This document shows positions 34,194-43,231 of a stretch of DNA of 64,000 bases, piece by piece. The position numbers were made by a program, and so were the translations under genes. Source of the stretch: SHZI01 sp964417725 (lineage in GTDB: Bacteria; Pseudomonadota; Gammaproteobacteria; Steroidobacterales; GCA-2729495). Location: the NCBI GenBank assembly GCA_964417725.1, contig CAYQIV010000004.1:62001-126000 (forward strand), read 5' to 3'. The first letter of the stretch is position 1. Each line of letters begins with the position of its first letter. The notes under the pieces were generated by a model. It searched no databases and was not told where the DNA came from. It was given only the letters and a program-made list of their open reading frames with translations.

Positions 34194-34961
34194 TCATACG
34201 CGGTAGCTCGTGGCGGTGCGCGCGTCGTCGATCCGGTTGGGCGGATAGCTGGCCCACTTGTCCTCGTAGTAGCGCATGCGCAGGTCACCGGCTGACTGCC
34301 GGTTGAAGGTCAGGTAGATGTTGCGGCGAGGCCGGTCGCTGGTGTTGGGCGGCGAACCGTGGGGCACGTAGCAGTCGAAGAAGACCGCGTCGCCGGGGTC
34401 GGCCTCGATCAGCTGGTAGTCCTCGGCCGGCTCCCAGGGCGGGTCGGCGTCGGTCAGCGGCTGCCACTCCGGTGTCATCAGCCCGCGTTCGTACTTGCCG
34501 TTGGCGAGGAAGGACAGCGCGGCGTTGTCGCGCCGGTTGGCGTCGATGGCCACGGCCATGGTGATGAAGAAGTCCGTGTAGCGGTTCCAGCCCGCCGCCT
34601 GATCCTGATGAAGCTTGTCGGCCCGGCACCCCGGCAGCTTGTAGTTGATCTTTTCCTTGAAGAGCATCGGCGACTCGCCGAGCAGGCCGGCAAGGGTCTC
34701 CATGACCGGCGGCGAGAGCATCAGGCGGGTCATCTCCGGGTTGTGCTCGCCGAGGATGTACTCGACGCGCACGAGAATCGGTTCGCCGGTGACGGGGCTG
34801 CTTTCGTAGTAGCAGGCCTCTTTGCCGGCGCCGGGTTTGCTGTCGCGCAGGGCATCAAGCCAGTCGGACAGGCGTCGCACCGCCCCGGGGTCGTAGAGGC
34901 CGCGCTGGACGATGTAGCCGCGCTGGCGGAATTCGCTGATCTGGGTGTCGCTCAGGGCCAT
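34194..34961 (-). CDS. Phytanoyl-CoA dioxygenase (PhyH) family oxygenase
   Basis: 255 aa. The Fe(II) site is His-x-Asp (HQD of KLHQDQ near residue 117) with the distal His in VPHGSPPN near residue 200. Arg in NIYLTFNRQS probably binds 2-oxoglutarate. The family hydroxylates small molecules such as fatty acyl or amino-acid derivatives; the substrate here is unknown. An ATG start at 34961 gives the usual N-terminus. Confidence 0.85.
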   Translation of the reverse strand: MALSDTQISEFRQRGYIVQRGLYDPGAVRRLSDWLDALRDSKPGAGKEACYYESSPVTGEPILVRVEYILGEHNPEMTRLMLSPPVMETLAGLLGESPMLFKEKINYKLPGCRADKLHQDQAAGWNRYTDFFITMAVAIDANRRDNAALSFLANGKYERGLMTPEWQPLTDADPPWEPAEDYQLIEADPGDAVFFDCYVPHGSPPNTSDRPRRNIYLTFNRQSAGDLRMRYYEDKWASYPPNRIDDARTATSYRV

Positions 34962-35025
34962 GGTCTCGGTCTCCCGCCGCGCCGGCGGCCATCGAAAGAC
35001 GGGAATGATACCGGGATCCGGGGCG

Positions 35026-35997
35026 CTACGGCGCCGGCACCCAGATCTCCACGGCGTGGTTGACCGGCCGGGCCGCCATCAGGAAGGTGTAGATGGCGCC
35101 GAGGTCCGCCTCGCTCATGCCGGCGTACTGGGTCCATGACATCAGCGTATTGAAGCCGTCGTCGCCGGAGGGCCGGGCCTGGGCTTCGTCACTGGCGTGA
35201 GCCTTGAAGCGGGCGATGAAATCGGCCTCGCTCCAGCGGCCGATGCCCGTATCGGGGTCCGGTGAGATGTTGGCCGAGTAGAGCATGCCGTCGCGCATCG
35301 GGAAGGCGTGGCCCCCGGCCAGCGTCTTCTCCTCGATGATGGCCTGCTGCGCGTCGACCGGCGTATGGCACCAGATGCAGCCGCCGAGGGTCGCCAGGTA
35401 ACGCCCGTAGGCCATGCGGTCGTCGCGGTCGACGGGCCGGAAATCCGGCGTCTTCGGCATCACGTTGACGATGAAGTTGAGCGGGAAGTCGAGCTGGTGG
35501 CGGGGGACGGCGTTGTCGATGGGCGCCAGGGTGCGCAGGTAGGCGACGATGGCGTGGGCATCGCCCTCGTCCATGAAACGGTAGGCGTCGTAGGGCATGA
35601 GCGGGAAGAGGGCGTGGCCATCGCGGCTGATGCCGCCGGCCATGGCGCGCAGCACTTCGCCGTCACGCCAGTCGCCGAGGGCGGCCGGCGTGATGTTCTT
35701 CGAGATCACGATGCCGGGGAAGCCGCTCTGCGCATCGAAGCGCTCGCCGCCACGGCCCAGCGTGCCCGGGCGGATCGGTCCGGAAAAAAAACGCCAGTCA
35801 CGCGTCGAGTGGCAGTCCATGCAGACGGCGACATGGTGGGCGAGGTAGCGGCCGCGCTCGATCGCCTCGGGCGTGCCCGCGACCTGAACCTCGGGTACGG
35901 GCATGTCGCGGGGCAGGACCAGCCCGAACCAGGCAAAGAAACCCGCCGTGGCGAGCGCCAGCAGCGTGACCACGGCGATGATGATCTTGCGCAACAC
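35026..35997 (-). CDS. Diheme cytochrome c with membrane anchor
   Basis: 323 aa. A hydrophobic anchor (residues 3-24) is followed by two cytochrome c domains: CMDCH near residue 59 and CIWCH near residue 207. The layout resembles membrane-anchored cytochrome c subunits of alcohol or aldehyde dehydrogenases. No ATG precedes the anchor, so the GTG at 35997 is taken as the start. It might supply electrons to one of the NOR-like enzymes, but no direct neighbour shows it. Confidence 0.78.
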   Translation of the reverse strand: MLRKIIIAVVTLLALATAGFFAWFGLVLPRDMPVPEVQVAGTPEAIERGRYLAHHVAVCMDCHSTRDWRFFSGPIRPGTLGRGGERFDAQSGFPGIVISKNITPAALGDWRDGEVLRAMAGGISRDGHALFPLMPYDAYRFMDEGDAHAIVAYLRTLAPIDNAVPRHQLDFPLNFIVNVMPKTPDFRPVDRDDRMAYGRYLATLGGCIWCHTPVDAQQAIIEEKTLAGGHAFPMRDGMLYSANISPDPDTGIGRWSEADFIARFKAHASDEAQARPSGDDGFNTLMSWTQYAGMSEADLGAIYTFLMAARPVNHAVEIWVPAP

Positions 35998-36173
35998 GGG
36001 GCAACTCCAGAGACTGGCCTGCGGGCGATGATAGCCCGGCCACCATCCCCCCTGCGGCAGTTGACCGCAATCGCCCGCGGGCTGGACACTGGCAGCGGCG
36101 CTATGCTGGATCCGCCAGCGGTGGGCGATCGGCGACCCGACGGGGCATTCCCGGGGCAAATTGGAGGGTGATG

Positions 36174-36653
36174 ATGAACGGATGGCGCAGCGTGGTGATC
36201 ATGGTTTCCGGGCTTCTGGCGGGCGTCCCGGCGCTGGCCGGCGACGCCACGGATTTTTCCGGCACATGGACACTGAACAACAAGAAGGGTGCCAATCTCG
36301 GCATGGTGGCGATGGTCAAGGAAGACATCGCCATACGCCAGGACGCCAACAGCCTGGTGATCGACTTCACCTCGCGGTTCATGGGCAACACGACCCGGCG
36401 CCAGGTCAGCTACGACCTGACCGGCAAGCCGGCCGAGAACGAAAGCGCGATGGGTGACCGCTCCGAGACGGTGGCGCGCTGGGATGACGGGCGACTGGTC
36501 GTGACATGGACCAGCGAAGGTGCGATCGCCGGTTCGAAGGTCGTCAAGACGGAAACCCGCGCCCTGTCGGCGGACGGCGGGACGATGACCGTCACCATGG
36601 AGCGCCCCGGCAAGCCGCCCATGGAGATGGTGTACGAAAAGCAGGAGCCGTGA
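36174..36653 (+). CDS. Small exported protein, first gene of a MacAB-type operon
   Basis: 159 aa. A signal peptide (residues 1-20, cut at ALA) is followed by a beta-rich domain (DFSGTWTLN near residue 25) with a lipocalin-like pattern of alternating strands. GGAGG at 36163-36167 points to ATG 36174. Its stop overlaps the start of the MacA-like gene (GTGA). It may hold or carry the exported substrate. No family was assigned. Confidence 0.7.
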   Translation: MNGWRSVVIMVSGLLAGVPALAGDATDFSGTWTLNNKKGANLGMVAMVKEDIAIRQDANSLVIDFTSRFMGNTTRRQVSYDLTGKPAENESAMGDRSETVARWDDGRLVVTWTSEGAIAGSKVVKTETRALSADGGTMTVTMERPGKPPMEMVYEKQEP

Positions 36654-37717
36654 AGCCCTCCAGCCTCCTTGCCGGCCTCGGCCTGCTGGTGCTGGTGGCA
36701 GGGGGTATCTGGTGGGCCGCCAGCCGTCCCGCCGATGGTGATGGCGCCGCGCGGGCCGGCACCTGGGTGGGTGCCGAGCGGCGCACGATCGCTGCCTCGG
36801 TGCTGGCCACGGGCATCATCCGCCTGCGCGTCGGTGGCGAGGTGCGGGTGGGCTCGCAGCTCTCGGGTATCGTCGAGAAGCTCAACGTCGAGGTGGGCTC
36901 GAAGGTCAGGGAAGGCGACGTCATCGCGCGCATCGATGCACGCAGCCTCGAGGCGCGCCTCGCACAGGCGCGGGCCGAGATCGGCGTCGCCGAGCAGGCC
37001 GTGCGTCGGGCACGCATCGAGCTGGCGCGGGCCCGCGAACTGGATGGCCGGCAGCTCATCGCGCGCAGCGATGTCGAGGACCGCGAACTCGACCTCGACG
37101 CCGCGCTGGCACGGCTCGAAAAGGCCAGGCGCGATGCCGCGGTCGTCGAAACCGATCTCGCCTATGCCGTGATCCGCTCGCCGATCACAGGCACGGTGGC
37201 ATCGGTCACGACACAGGAGGGCGAGACCGTTGCTGCGGCTTTCACCACGCCGACCTTCGCCACCATCATCGAGGACGGTGCCCTGGAACTCATCGCCATG
37301 GTCGACGAGACCGACATCGGCAATGTCGCCATCGGCAACCCGGTGACTTTCGGCGTCGAGGCGTGGCCGGCGCTGGAGTTCACCGGCCGCGTGGCGCGCA
37401 TCGCCCCCAAGGGCACCATCATCTCCGGCGTGGTCAATTTCGAGGTCATGGTGACCATCGACCCGCCGGCCGACGTGCTCAAACCCGACATGACGGCCAA
37501 CGTGACCCTCCGTACCGCGGAACGCGAAGTCCTGGTGGTGCCGAACGCGGCGCTCCAGCGCGAAGGTGCGAGCCGCTTCGTGATGGTCGATGAGGGGGGG
37601 CGTACGGTGCGGCGCGAAGTCAGCGTCGGGTTGCGTGACGCGGCCTGGACAGAGGTCCGCGATGGACTCAGGCCTTCGGAGCGGGTGTGGGTTGCGCAGC
37701 AAGGGGGTACGCCGTGA
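36650..37717 (+). CDS. MacA-type periplasmic adaptor (membrane fusion protein)
   Basis: 355 aa. An N-terminal anchor (SLLAGLGLLVLVAGGIWW) is followed by the lipoyl/barrel-sandwich region (GSQLSGIVEKLNVEVGSKVREGD near residue 70), an alpha-hairpin rich in Ala/Arg, the second lipoyl half (PITGTVASVTTQEGE), and the beta-barrel/MP domain ending VPNAAL. It couples the inner-membrane ABC permease to an outer-membrane channel. The GTG start at 36650 overlaps the previous stop. No TolC-like gene is in the window. Confidence 0.9.
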   Translation: MKPSSLLAGLGLLVLVAGGIWWAASRPADGDGAARAGTWVGAERRTIAASVLATGIIRLRVGGEVRVGSQLSGIVEKLNVEVGSKVREGDVIARIDARSLEARLAQARAEIGVAEQAVRRARIELARARELDGRQLIARSDVEDRELDLDAALARLEKARRDAAVVETDLAYAVIRSPITGTVASVTTQEGETVAAAFTTPTFATIIEDGALELIAMVDETDIGNVAIGNPVTFGVEAWPALEFTGRVARIAPKGTIISGVVNFEVMVTIDPPADVLKPDMTANVTLRTAEREVLVVPNAALQREGASRFVMVDEGGRTVRREVSVGLRDAAWTEVRDGLRPSERVWVAQQGGTP

Positions 37718-38415
37718 TCGATGTGGACCATCTCGTCAAGACCTATGTGCGCGGCGACGGCACACCGGTGCCGGCGCTCACGGATGTCTCCTTCCGCATC
37801 GGGTGCGGCGAGTTCGTCACCGTGCGGGGGGCGTCAGGCTCCGGCAAATCATCGTTGCTCAATATTCTCGGCTGCCTCGACACGCCGACCAGCGGTCATT
37901 ACCGGCTCGACGGCGAGGACGTTTCGGCCTACAGCGACGAGCAGCGCTCGGCGATCCGCTGCCGCAAGATCGGTTTCGTCTTCCAGTCCTTCAACCTCCT
38001 GCCGCGCACCACGGCGGTGGAGAATGTCGAGATTCCGGCGCTCTACCGCGGTGGTGCCATCGACCGCAACCGTGCGCTGGCCATCCTCGATCGCGTCGGT
38101 CTGGCGGCGCGGGCCAGTCACTTCGTCAGCGAGCTGTCCGGCGGTGAACAGCAGCGTGTGGCGATCGCCCGCGCGCTGATGAACGACCCGCCGTTGCTGC
38201 TTGCCGACGAGCCGACCGGCAATCTCGACTCGGCGGCCGGCGAGTCGGTGATGCGCCTGATCGACGACCTCAATCGCGAGGGGCGCACCATCGTCCTCGT
38301 CACCCACGACGAGCAGGTTGCGGCGTGGGCCGGACGCGAACTGCTGATCCGCGATGGCCAGGTGGCCAGCGACCGGTCCCGGCAGGCCACCGTCCGCCGG
38401 GTTGGTGCGCCATGA
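37714..38415 (+). CDS. ABC transporter ATP-binding protein (MacB/LolD class)
   Basis: 233 aa. Walker A (GASGSGKSSL), Q-loop, signature LSGGEQQR, Walker B (LLLADEPTGNLD) and H-loop (VTHDEQ) are all present. The LADEPTGNLD form is typical of the MacB/LolD/FtsE subfamily, which works with FtsX-like permeases by mechanotransmission. The GTG start overlaps the adaptor stop. Confidence 0.93.
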   Translation: MIDVDHLVKTYVRGDGTPVPALTDVSFRIGCGEFVTVRGASGSGKSSLLNILGCLDTPTSGHYRLDGEDVSAYSDEQRSAIRCRKIGFVFQSFNLLPRTTAVENVEIPALYRGGAIDRNRALAILDRVGLAARASHFVSELSGGEQQRVAIARALMNDPPLLLADEPTGNLDSAAGESVMRLIDDLNREGRTIVLVTHDEQVAAWAGRELLIRDGQVASDRSRQATVRRVGAP

Positions 38416-39635
38416 CCGCCGCGCGCACGTTGCGCCTTGCCCTGACGGGGATCTCGCGCAACCGGCTGCGCAGCTTCCTCATGATGCTCGGCGTGACCAT
38501 TGGCATCGCCTCGCTGACCGCCCTGTCGTCGGTAGGTGAGGCGACGAAGCAGGAGACCATGCGCCGTTTCAAGCGCATGCTCGGCACCTTCGACGTGGTC
38601 ATCGTCAATCCGGGCGGTGCGAGCACGCGTGGCATGCCGTCGCTGGCCAACGTACCGCCGGTCCTCAAGCCCGGCGATGCCGAGGCGATCGCGCGCGAGG
38701 TGGCGCTGGTGACGCAGGTCGCGACGATGCAGTTCGCACTTGATCTCGATGTCAGGTACCGCGACCGCACCGCCAGCCCCTCGGTGATCGGCATCTCCGC
38801 CAACTGGATCGATGTGCGCGGCGAGGAGATCGCGCGAGGTCGCGCCATCGACGACGACGACATCGCCTCGCTGGCGCGCGTCGCGGTGATCGGCGAGGAC
38901 CTGCGTCAGGCGCTGTTCGACGGCGAGGACCCGCTCGGCAAGACGTTGCGCATTGCCGACGTGCCTTTCGAGGTGAAGGGTGTGATGGTGCCGCGGGGCC
39001 TCGGGCCAGGTGGCGCGACCATGGACAATACGCTGGTCATTCCGGTGACGACGGCCTCGAGACGCCTGTTCAACCGCGACTACTACACCGGCATGATGGC
39101 GCAGATCAGCGACCCCACCCAGGCGGAGCGGGCCATCGCCGACATCACGGCGCTGCTGCGTGAGCGCCACGGCATCCTGCCGGGTGCCGAAGCCGACTTC
39201 ACCGTGACCAGCCCGCAGGCGCAGGTCGAGCGCGTCACCGAAGTCGGCTCGACGCTGGGCCGCGTGCTCGGTGGTGTCGCCGCGCTGGCCACGCTGATCG
39301 GTGGCACGGTGATCATGGGGCTGATGCTGATCTCGGTCTCCGAACGGCGCCGCGAGATCGGCGTGCGCCGCGCCGTCGGCGCCACGCGCCGCGACATCCT
39401 GCTGCAGTTCCTCGCCGAGGCCGCGGTCATCGCCCTGATCGGCGGCCTGTGTGGCGTGCTGCTCGGGCTCGGTGGCGCCCTGCTGGGCGCAAAGCTCACC
39501 CAGCTGCCGCCCGCCATCGAGTGGTGGACCGTCGGCGGGGCGGTGCTGATGTCGATCGGTATCGGTCTGTTGTTCGGCCTGCAGCCGGCATGGCGTGCCG
39601 CCCATGTCGATCCCATCCAGGCGTTGCGTGCCTGA
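38412..39635 (+). CDS. MacB-type ABC permease 1 (FtsX family)
   Basis: 407 aa. An N-terminal helix (LRSFLMMLGVTIGIASLTAL) precedes the large periplasmic MacB-PCD domain. Three C-terminal helices form the FtsX region (GRVLGGVAALATLIGGTVIMGLM near residue 285; ERRREIGVRRAVGATRRDIL). In this operon ATPase and permease are separate genes, unlike the fused E. coli MacB. The ATG overlaps the ATPase stop. Confidence 0.88.
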   Translation: MTAARTLRLALTGISRNRLRSFLMMLGVTIGIASLTALSSVGEATKQETMRRFKRMLGTFDVVIVNPGGASTRGMPSLANVPPVLKPGDAEAIAREVALVTQVATMQFALDLDVRYRDRTASPSVIGISANWIDVRGEEIARGRAIDDDDIASLARVAVIGEDLRQALFDGEDPLGKTLRIADVPFEVKGVMVPRGLGPGGATMDNTLVIPVTTASRRLFNRDYYTGMMAQISDPTQAERAIADITALLRERHGILPGAEADFTVTSPQAQVERVTEVGSTLGRVLGGVAALATLIGGTVIMGLMLISVSERRREIGVRRAVGATRRDILLQFLAEAAVIALIGGLCGVLLGLGGALLGAKLTQLPPAIEWWTVGGAVLMSIGIGLLFGLQPAWRAAHVDPIQALRA

Positions 39636-40890
39636 CGAAGACGTGTGGGCGCGGCGTGCTGCCACGTGGCGCGTGCGCCTGCACCTGGTGCGCGGCGCGT
39701 TGCGCCAGGTGTGGCGCTACCGGCTGCGTTCGGCGCTGGTCGTTGCCTGTGCGGCACTCGGGGTCGCCGGCGCCGTGACCTCCGTCAACTATGCCTCGGG
39801 CGGCCGTGAGGCCGTGCTGGAGAAGATCCGCCAGCTCGGCACGCGGCTGGTGGTGGTGCGCGCCGAGCAAAGCCGGGCAGTCGCCGGCCGGGCCCGCACC
39901 GGCAGCCTCGTCACCACGCTCGGTGAACCGGACTACCTGGCGCTGCGCCGGGATATCGACGGCCTGGTGCGATCGTCGGCGGTCAGCGTCGCCGGGCTGC
40001 GCCTCAAGGCGGGCTACCTGTCGAAGGTTGTGCCGGTGCTGGGTATCGAGCCGGCCTTCTTTCCCATGAAGGCATGGCGGCTCGATGCAGGTACGTTGTT
40101 CGAGGAGGCCGACATGCGCCGCAGCGCACGTGTCGCGGTGCTTGGTTACACGGTGGCGCGTGATCTCTATGGCAACGATGACCCGCTCGGCGAGCGGCTG
40201 TTCATCAACCGCGTGCCCTTCGAGGTGGTCGGCGTACTGGCCGAACGCGGGCAGGGCCTCGATGGTGTCAACGAGGATCAGCAGGTCTATGTGCCGCTGA
40301 CCACGGCGATGCGCCGGCTGCTCAATATCGACTACTACACCGCGGTGCTTTTCGAGGTGGCAGAAGGCCAGGACATCACGCGCGTGGCCGACGATATCGC
40401 CGCACTGCTGCGCGTTCGCCACCGCATCTCGGCGTTCCGTCCCGACGATTTCGCCGTCGGTACCCAGCAGGAACTGATCGACGCCCAGCTCGCCGCAGCC
40501 GATCGCCTCGGCTTTCTGGTGCGCTGGATCGGCCTCAGTGGCCTCGTCGTCGGTGGGCTCGGTATCCTCGCCATCGCCTGGATTGCCGTCCGCGACCGGA
40601 CCACCGAGATCGGCACCCGGCGGGCGCTCGGTGCGACGGCGGCAGATGTGTTCTTCCAGTTCGCTTTCGAGGCGATGTTGCTCGCCGGGGTTGGCGTGCT
40701 GGCCGGCATCGGCGCCGGTTGGCTGGCGTCTCGCGCCATCGCCCCCGCTGCTGGCCTGCCTTTCGTCTTCGACCGCGCCAATGCCGTTCTCGCGCTTTCC
40801 GTTGCGGTACTCCTCAACCTGCTGTTTGCCTGTGGACCGGCACTGCGCGCCGCACGCCTCGACCCGATCCGCGCGCTGAAGCACGAATAG
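39628..40890 (+). CDS. MacB-type ABC permease 2 (FtsX family)
   Basis: 420 aa. The architecture is the same as the previous gene: N-terminal helix, periplasmic core, then RTTEIGTRRALGATAADVFFQF and final helices. Having two different permease genes suggests a heterodimeric transporter. The GTG at 39628 overlaps the first permease by eight bases. Confidence 0.85.
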   Translation: MPDEDVWARRAATWRVRLHLVRGALRQVWRYRLRSALVVACAALGVAGAVTSVNYASGGREAVLEKIRQLGTRLVVVRAEQSRAVAGRARTGSLVTTLGEPDYLALRRDIDGLVRSSAVSVAGLRLKAGYLSKVVPVLGIEPAFFPMKAWRLDAGTLFEEADMRRSARVAVLGYTVARDLYGNDDPLGERLFINRVPFEVVGVLAERGQGLDGVNEDQQVYVPLTTAMRRLLNIDYYTAVLFEVAEGQDITRVADDIAALLRVRHRISAFRPDDFAVGTQQELIDAQLAAADRLGFLVRWIGLSGLVVGGLGILAIAWIAVRDRTTEIGTRRALGATAADVFFQFAFEAMLLAGVGVLAGIGAGWLASRAIAPAAGLPFVFDRANAVLALSVAVLLNLLFACGPALRAARLDPIRALKHE

Positions 40891-40915
40891 GCGGCTGGCT
40901 GCGCCCGGGGCCGGT

Positions 40916-42079
40916 TCAGTGATCGCGGCCGTCGATGCGTGGCCGGATCATCAGCGGAATGCTGCGCCAGGCGAGGGTGGCAAAGGCGAGGAACCAGCAT
41001 GTTGCCGCCAGCTCGAGCCAGCGCGGGTAGAGCGCCGGCGCGACCTGTGGTGCCACGACCCGCAGCAGCAATGCGACGATCATCACCCACAGCACGCCCT
41101 TGTCGATGGCGTCGAACATCACCTTGCGCCCGGTGTGACCCTTCGAGATGCGCACGATCATCGCCGGCGCGATGAGGCCCATCACGCCGAAGGTGAACAG
41201 GTGCGTGGCCACGCTGCCGACCCAGAAGGTGGCCGTGAACGGCGCGCTGGCGATCATGAGCAGCTGGGCACAGATACCCAGGTACCCCAGGTACATCACG
41301 CCGATGTCGATGCGCGAGAAGCCCATCCGCGGATGCCAGAACATGAAGCGGACGAGCAGCAGCGCGGCCAGCAGCGTCGCAGTCGTACCTGCCAGCCACG
41401 ACGGCAGCAGTCCGGCAAAGACCATCACCAGGGCGAGGACCTTGATGGCATCGTCGAGTACCGTCCGGCGCAGGATCGTGACCTTGAACACGTTGCGCAT
41501 GAAGTCCGTCAGCGTCCGCTCGAGCATGATCAGAAAGGTGAGCCGGAACAGGCCGAGCACCATCTCGTTGCCCGCCAGCGCATGGCCGGTGCTCATCATC
41601 AGCGGCTTGGGAAGGAGGAAGAGCGGCAGCGCGACCAGGAAATAGAGGTTGTCCCGCCGATAGCCGTCATCGGTGCGGTGACGCACCAGGCTCCACATCA
41701 GCAGGCTGACGAGCGTGACGATGAAGAGCTGGTTGGAAAGCAGGAACAGGGCGGGTGGCCAGTCGCCGCCCAACCACATGCCGGCACGCTCGAAGAGCCA
41801 CGCAGCGGTGAGGAACGCCAGCGGACCACCATGCCAACCGCGGATCTTCACCCAGTTCTTGGTTGCGGTCAGCAGGAAGCCGCCGAGCAGTGCCCCACCG
41901 AAACCGAAGAACATTTCGTGCGCATGCCATTGGGCGGCCGGGTAAGCGCCGAGCGGCATGGTGATGACGCCGGCATACATCAGGACCCAGACGAGCGGCA
42001 GGCTGAGCCCCGACAGGCAGGTGAGGATGAAAAAGGGCCGGAAACCGACCAGCCAGAGCGGGTGTGCGAAGACGTTCAT
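40916..42079 (-). CDS. nnrS: NnrS family heme-copper membrane protein
   Basis: 387 aa, about 12 membrane helices. The NnrS pattern is visible: FRPFFILT near residue 14, QWHAHEMFFGFGGALLGGFLLTA near residue 50, and the late motif THLFTFGVMGLIAPAMIVRISKGHTGR near residue 290. NnrS binds heme and copper and protects cells against nitrosative stress, especially when NO accumulates. It stands alone, close to the other NO-related genes. Confidence 0.92.
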   Translation of the reverse strand: MNVFAHPLWLVGFRPFFILTCLSGLSLPLVWVLMYAGVITMPLGAYPAAQWHAHEMFFGFGGALLGGFLLTATKNWVKIRGWHGGPLAFLTAAWLFERAGMWLGGDWPPALFLLSNQLFIVTLVSLLMWSLVRHRTDDGYRRDNLYFLVALPLFLLPKPLMMSTGHALAGNEMVLGLFRLTFLIMLERTLTDFMRNVFKVTILRRTVLDDAIKVLALVMVFAGLLPSWLAGTTATLLAALLLVRFMFWHPRMGFSRIDIGVMYLGYLGICAQLLMIASAPFTATFWVGSVATHLFTFGVMGLIAPAMIVRISKGHTGRKVMFDAIDKGVLWVMIVALLLRVVAPQVAPALYPRWLELAATCWFLAFATLAWRSIPLMIRPRIDGRDH

Positions 42080-42202
42080 GTCACAACGGGGCCGGCACAC
42101 CCGCGGCGCGGCGCACGGGCCCGCCGGTCGGGGTGCCTCTTGAGGGGGCGCAGTATAGCCCAGCGGCTCGGCCGGCTGGCCCGGGCCGCGGTGCCCCGGG
42201 TT

Positions 42203-42418
42203 CTACTCCTCGGGCGGGTTCTCCTCGGCGGACCACTGGCGACGGTGGGCCTCGGCGGCGGCGGCGCGGATACCGCTGTGGCGATGTTGCAGCATGAGGG
42301 TCGAAGGATCGCAGACCCGTGCACGCAGCAGCCCCAGGTCGACGGCGGCGTCGAACAGGCTCGGGTACCAGCTCTGCCAGTTGGGCAGCAGGGCCTCCAC
42401 GTCTTCCTTGAGGGCCAT
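42203..42418 (-). CDS. Small hypothetical protein
   Basis: 71 aa, soluble, acidic N-terminus, with a DPSTLMLQHRH segment near residue 36. It is a short, isolated gene, possibly co-transcribed towards nnrS with a 123-base gap. Function unknown. Confidence 0.5.
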   Translation of the reverse strand: MALKEDVEALLPNWQSWYPSLFDAAVDLGLLRARVCDPSTLMLQHRHSGIRAAAAEAHRRQWSAEENPPEE

Positions 42419-42522
42419 GGGGCGAGGATACCGCGCCGGCATGACAGCCGACAGCGCCCGGTGGCCGGCATGAGGCACAGTCGACATCATCCGCCAGGCC
42501 CTGTGGCAGACTGCGCGCACTT

Positions 42523-42873
42523 ATGCGCAGCGTGCTCGTCACCGTCGGCCTGCTCGGGCTCAGCAACGTCTTCATGACCTTTGCCTGGTATGCCCACCTC
42601 AAGGAACTCAACGGCAGGCCCTGGCTGGTTGCCGCGCTGCTCAGCTGGGGCATCGCGCTGTTCGAGTACCTGCTCCAGGTGCCGGCCAACCGCATCGGCT
42701 ACACGGTGCTGAGCGTCGGGCAGCTGAAGATCATCCAGGAGGTCATCACGCTGACGGTCTTCGTGCCCTTTGCGCTGTTCTATCTCCGCGAACTGCTCAA
42801 GCTGGATTACTTGTGGGCGGCCCTGTGCCTGCTTGGCGCGGTGTTCTTCATGTTCCGCGACAGGTTAGGCTAG
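42523..42873 (+). CDS. DUF486 (DMT-superfamily) membrane protein
   Basis: 116 aa with four membrane helices. The family pattern FMTFAWYAHLK near residue 17 and the C-terminal LLGAVFFMFRDR match DUF486. These proteins are small DMT-type membrane proteins of unknown transport role. The gene lies alone before a DUF4404 gene. Confidence 0.88.
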   Translation: MRSVLVTVGLLGLSNVFMTFAWYAHLKELNGRPWLVAALLSWGIALFEYLLQVPANRIGYTVLSVGQLKIIQEVITLTVFVPFALFYLRELLKLDYLWAALCLLGAVFFMFRDRLG

Positions 42874-42948
42874 CGGCGCATGGCGCCGGCCGTCCTCCGG
42901 TGCATAATGCTGCCGACACCCGCAGAACCGAAGGATTCGAGGAACCCC

Positions 42949-43215
42949 ATGGACCAGACCCGGCTGCATGCGCTGCTGACTGAACTCGACCGCGAGCTGA
43001 AGGCTGCCGGGACGCTGGACGAGCGTTCGCAGGCGCTGTTGGCGCAGGTGCTGGCCGATGTCCCGGCCCTGGAGGATGATGCCGTCGATCCAGGCCAGCG
43101 CCGGTCGGTCGAGGCCGACCTGCGCGCGCTGGTACTGCGCTTCGAGGCCGACTACCCACGCCTGTCCGGCATCGTCGGCCAGCTCGCCGACACACTCGGC
43201 AAGATCGGCATCTGA
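42949..43215 (+). CDS. DUF4404 family protein
   Basis: 88 aa, helical, soluble. The opening MDQTRLHALLTELDRELKA and the end ADTLGKIGI fit DUF4404. Function unknown. ATG 42949 is chosen because the frame before it is unlike the family. Confidence 0.8.
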   Translation: MDQTRLHALLTELDRELKAAGTLDERSQALLAQVLADVPALEDDAVDPGQRRSVEADLRALVLRFEADYPRLSGIVGQLADTLGKIGI

Positions 43216-43231
43216 GTGATTCGTCGTCGCG

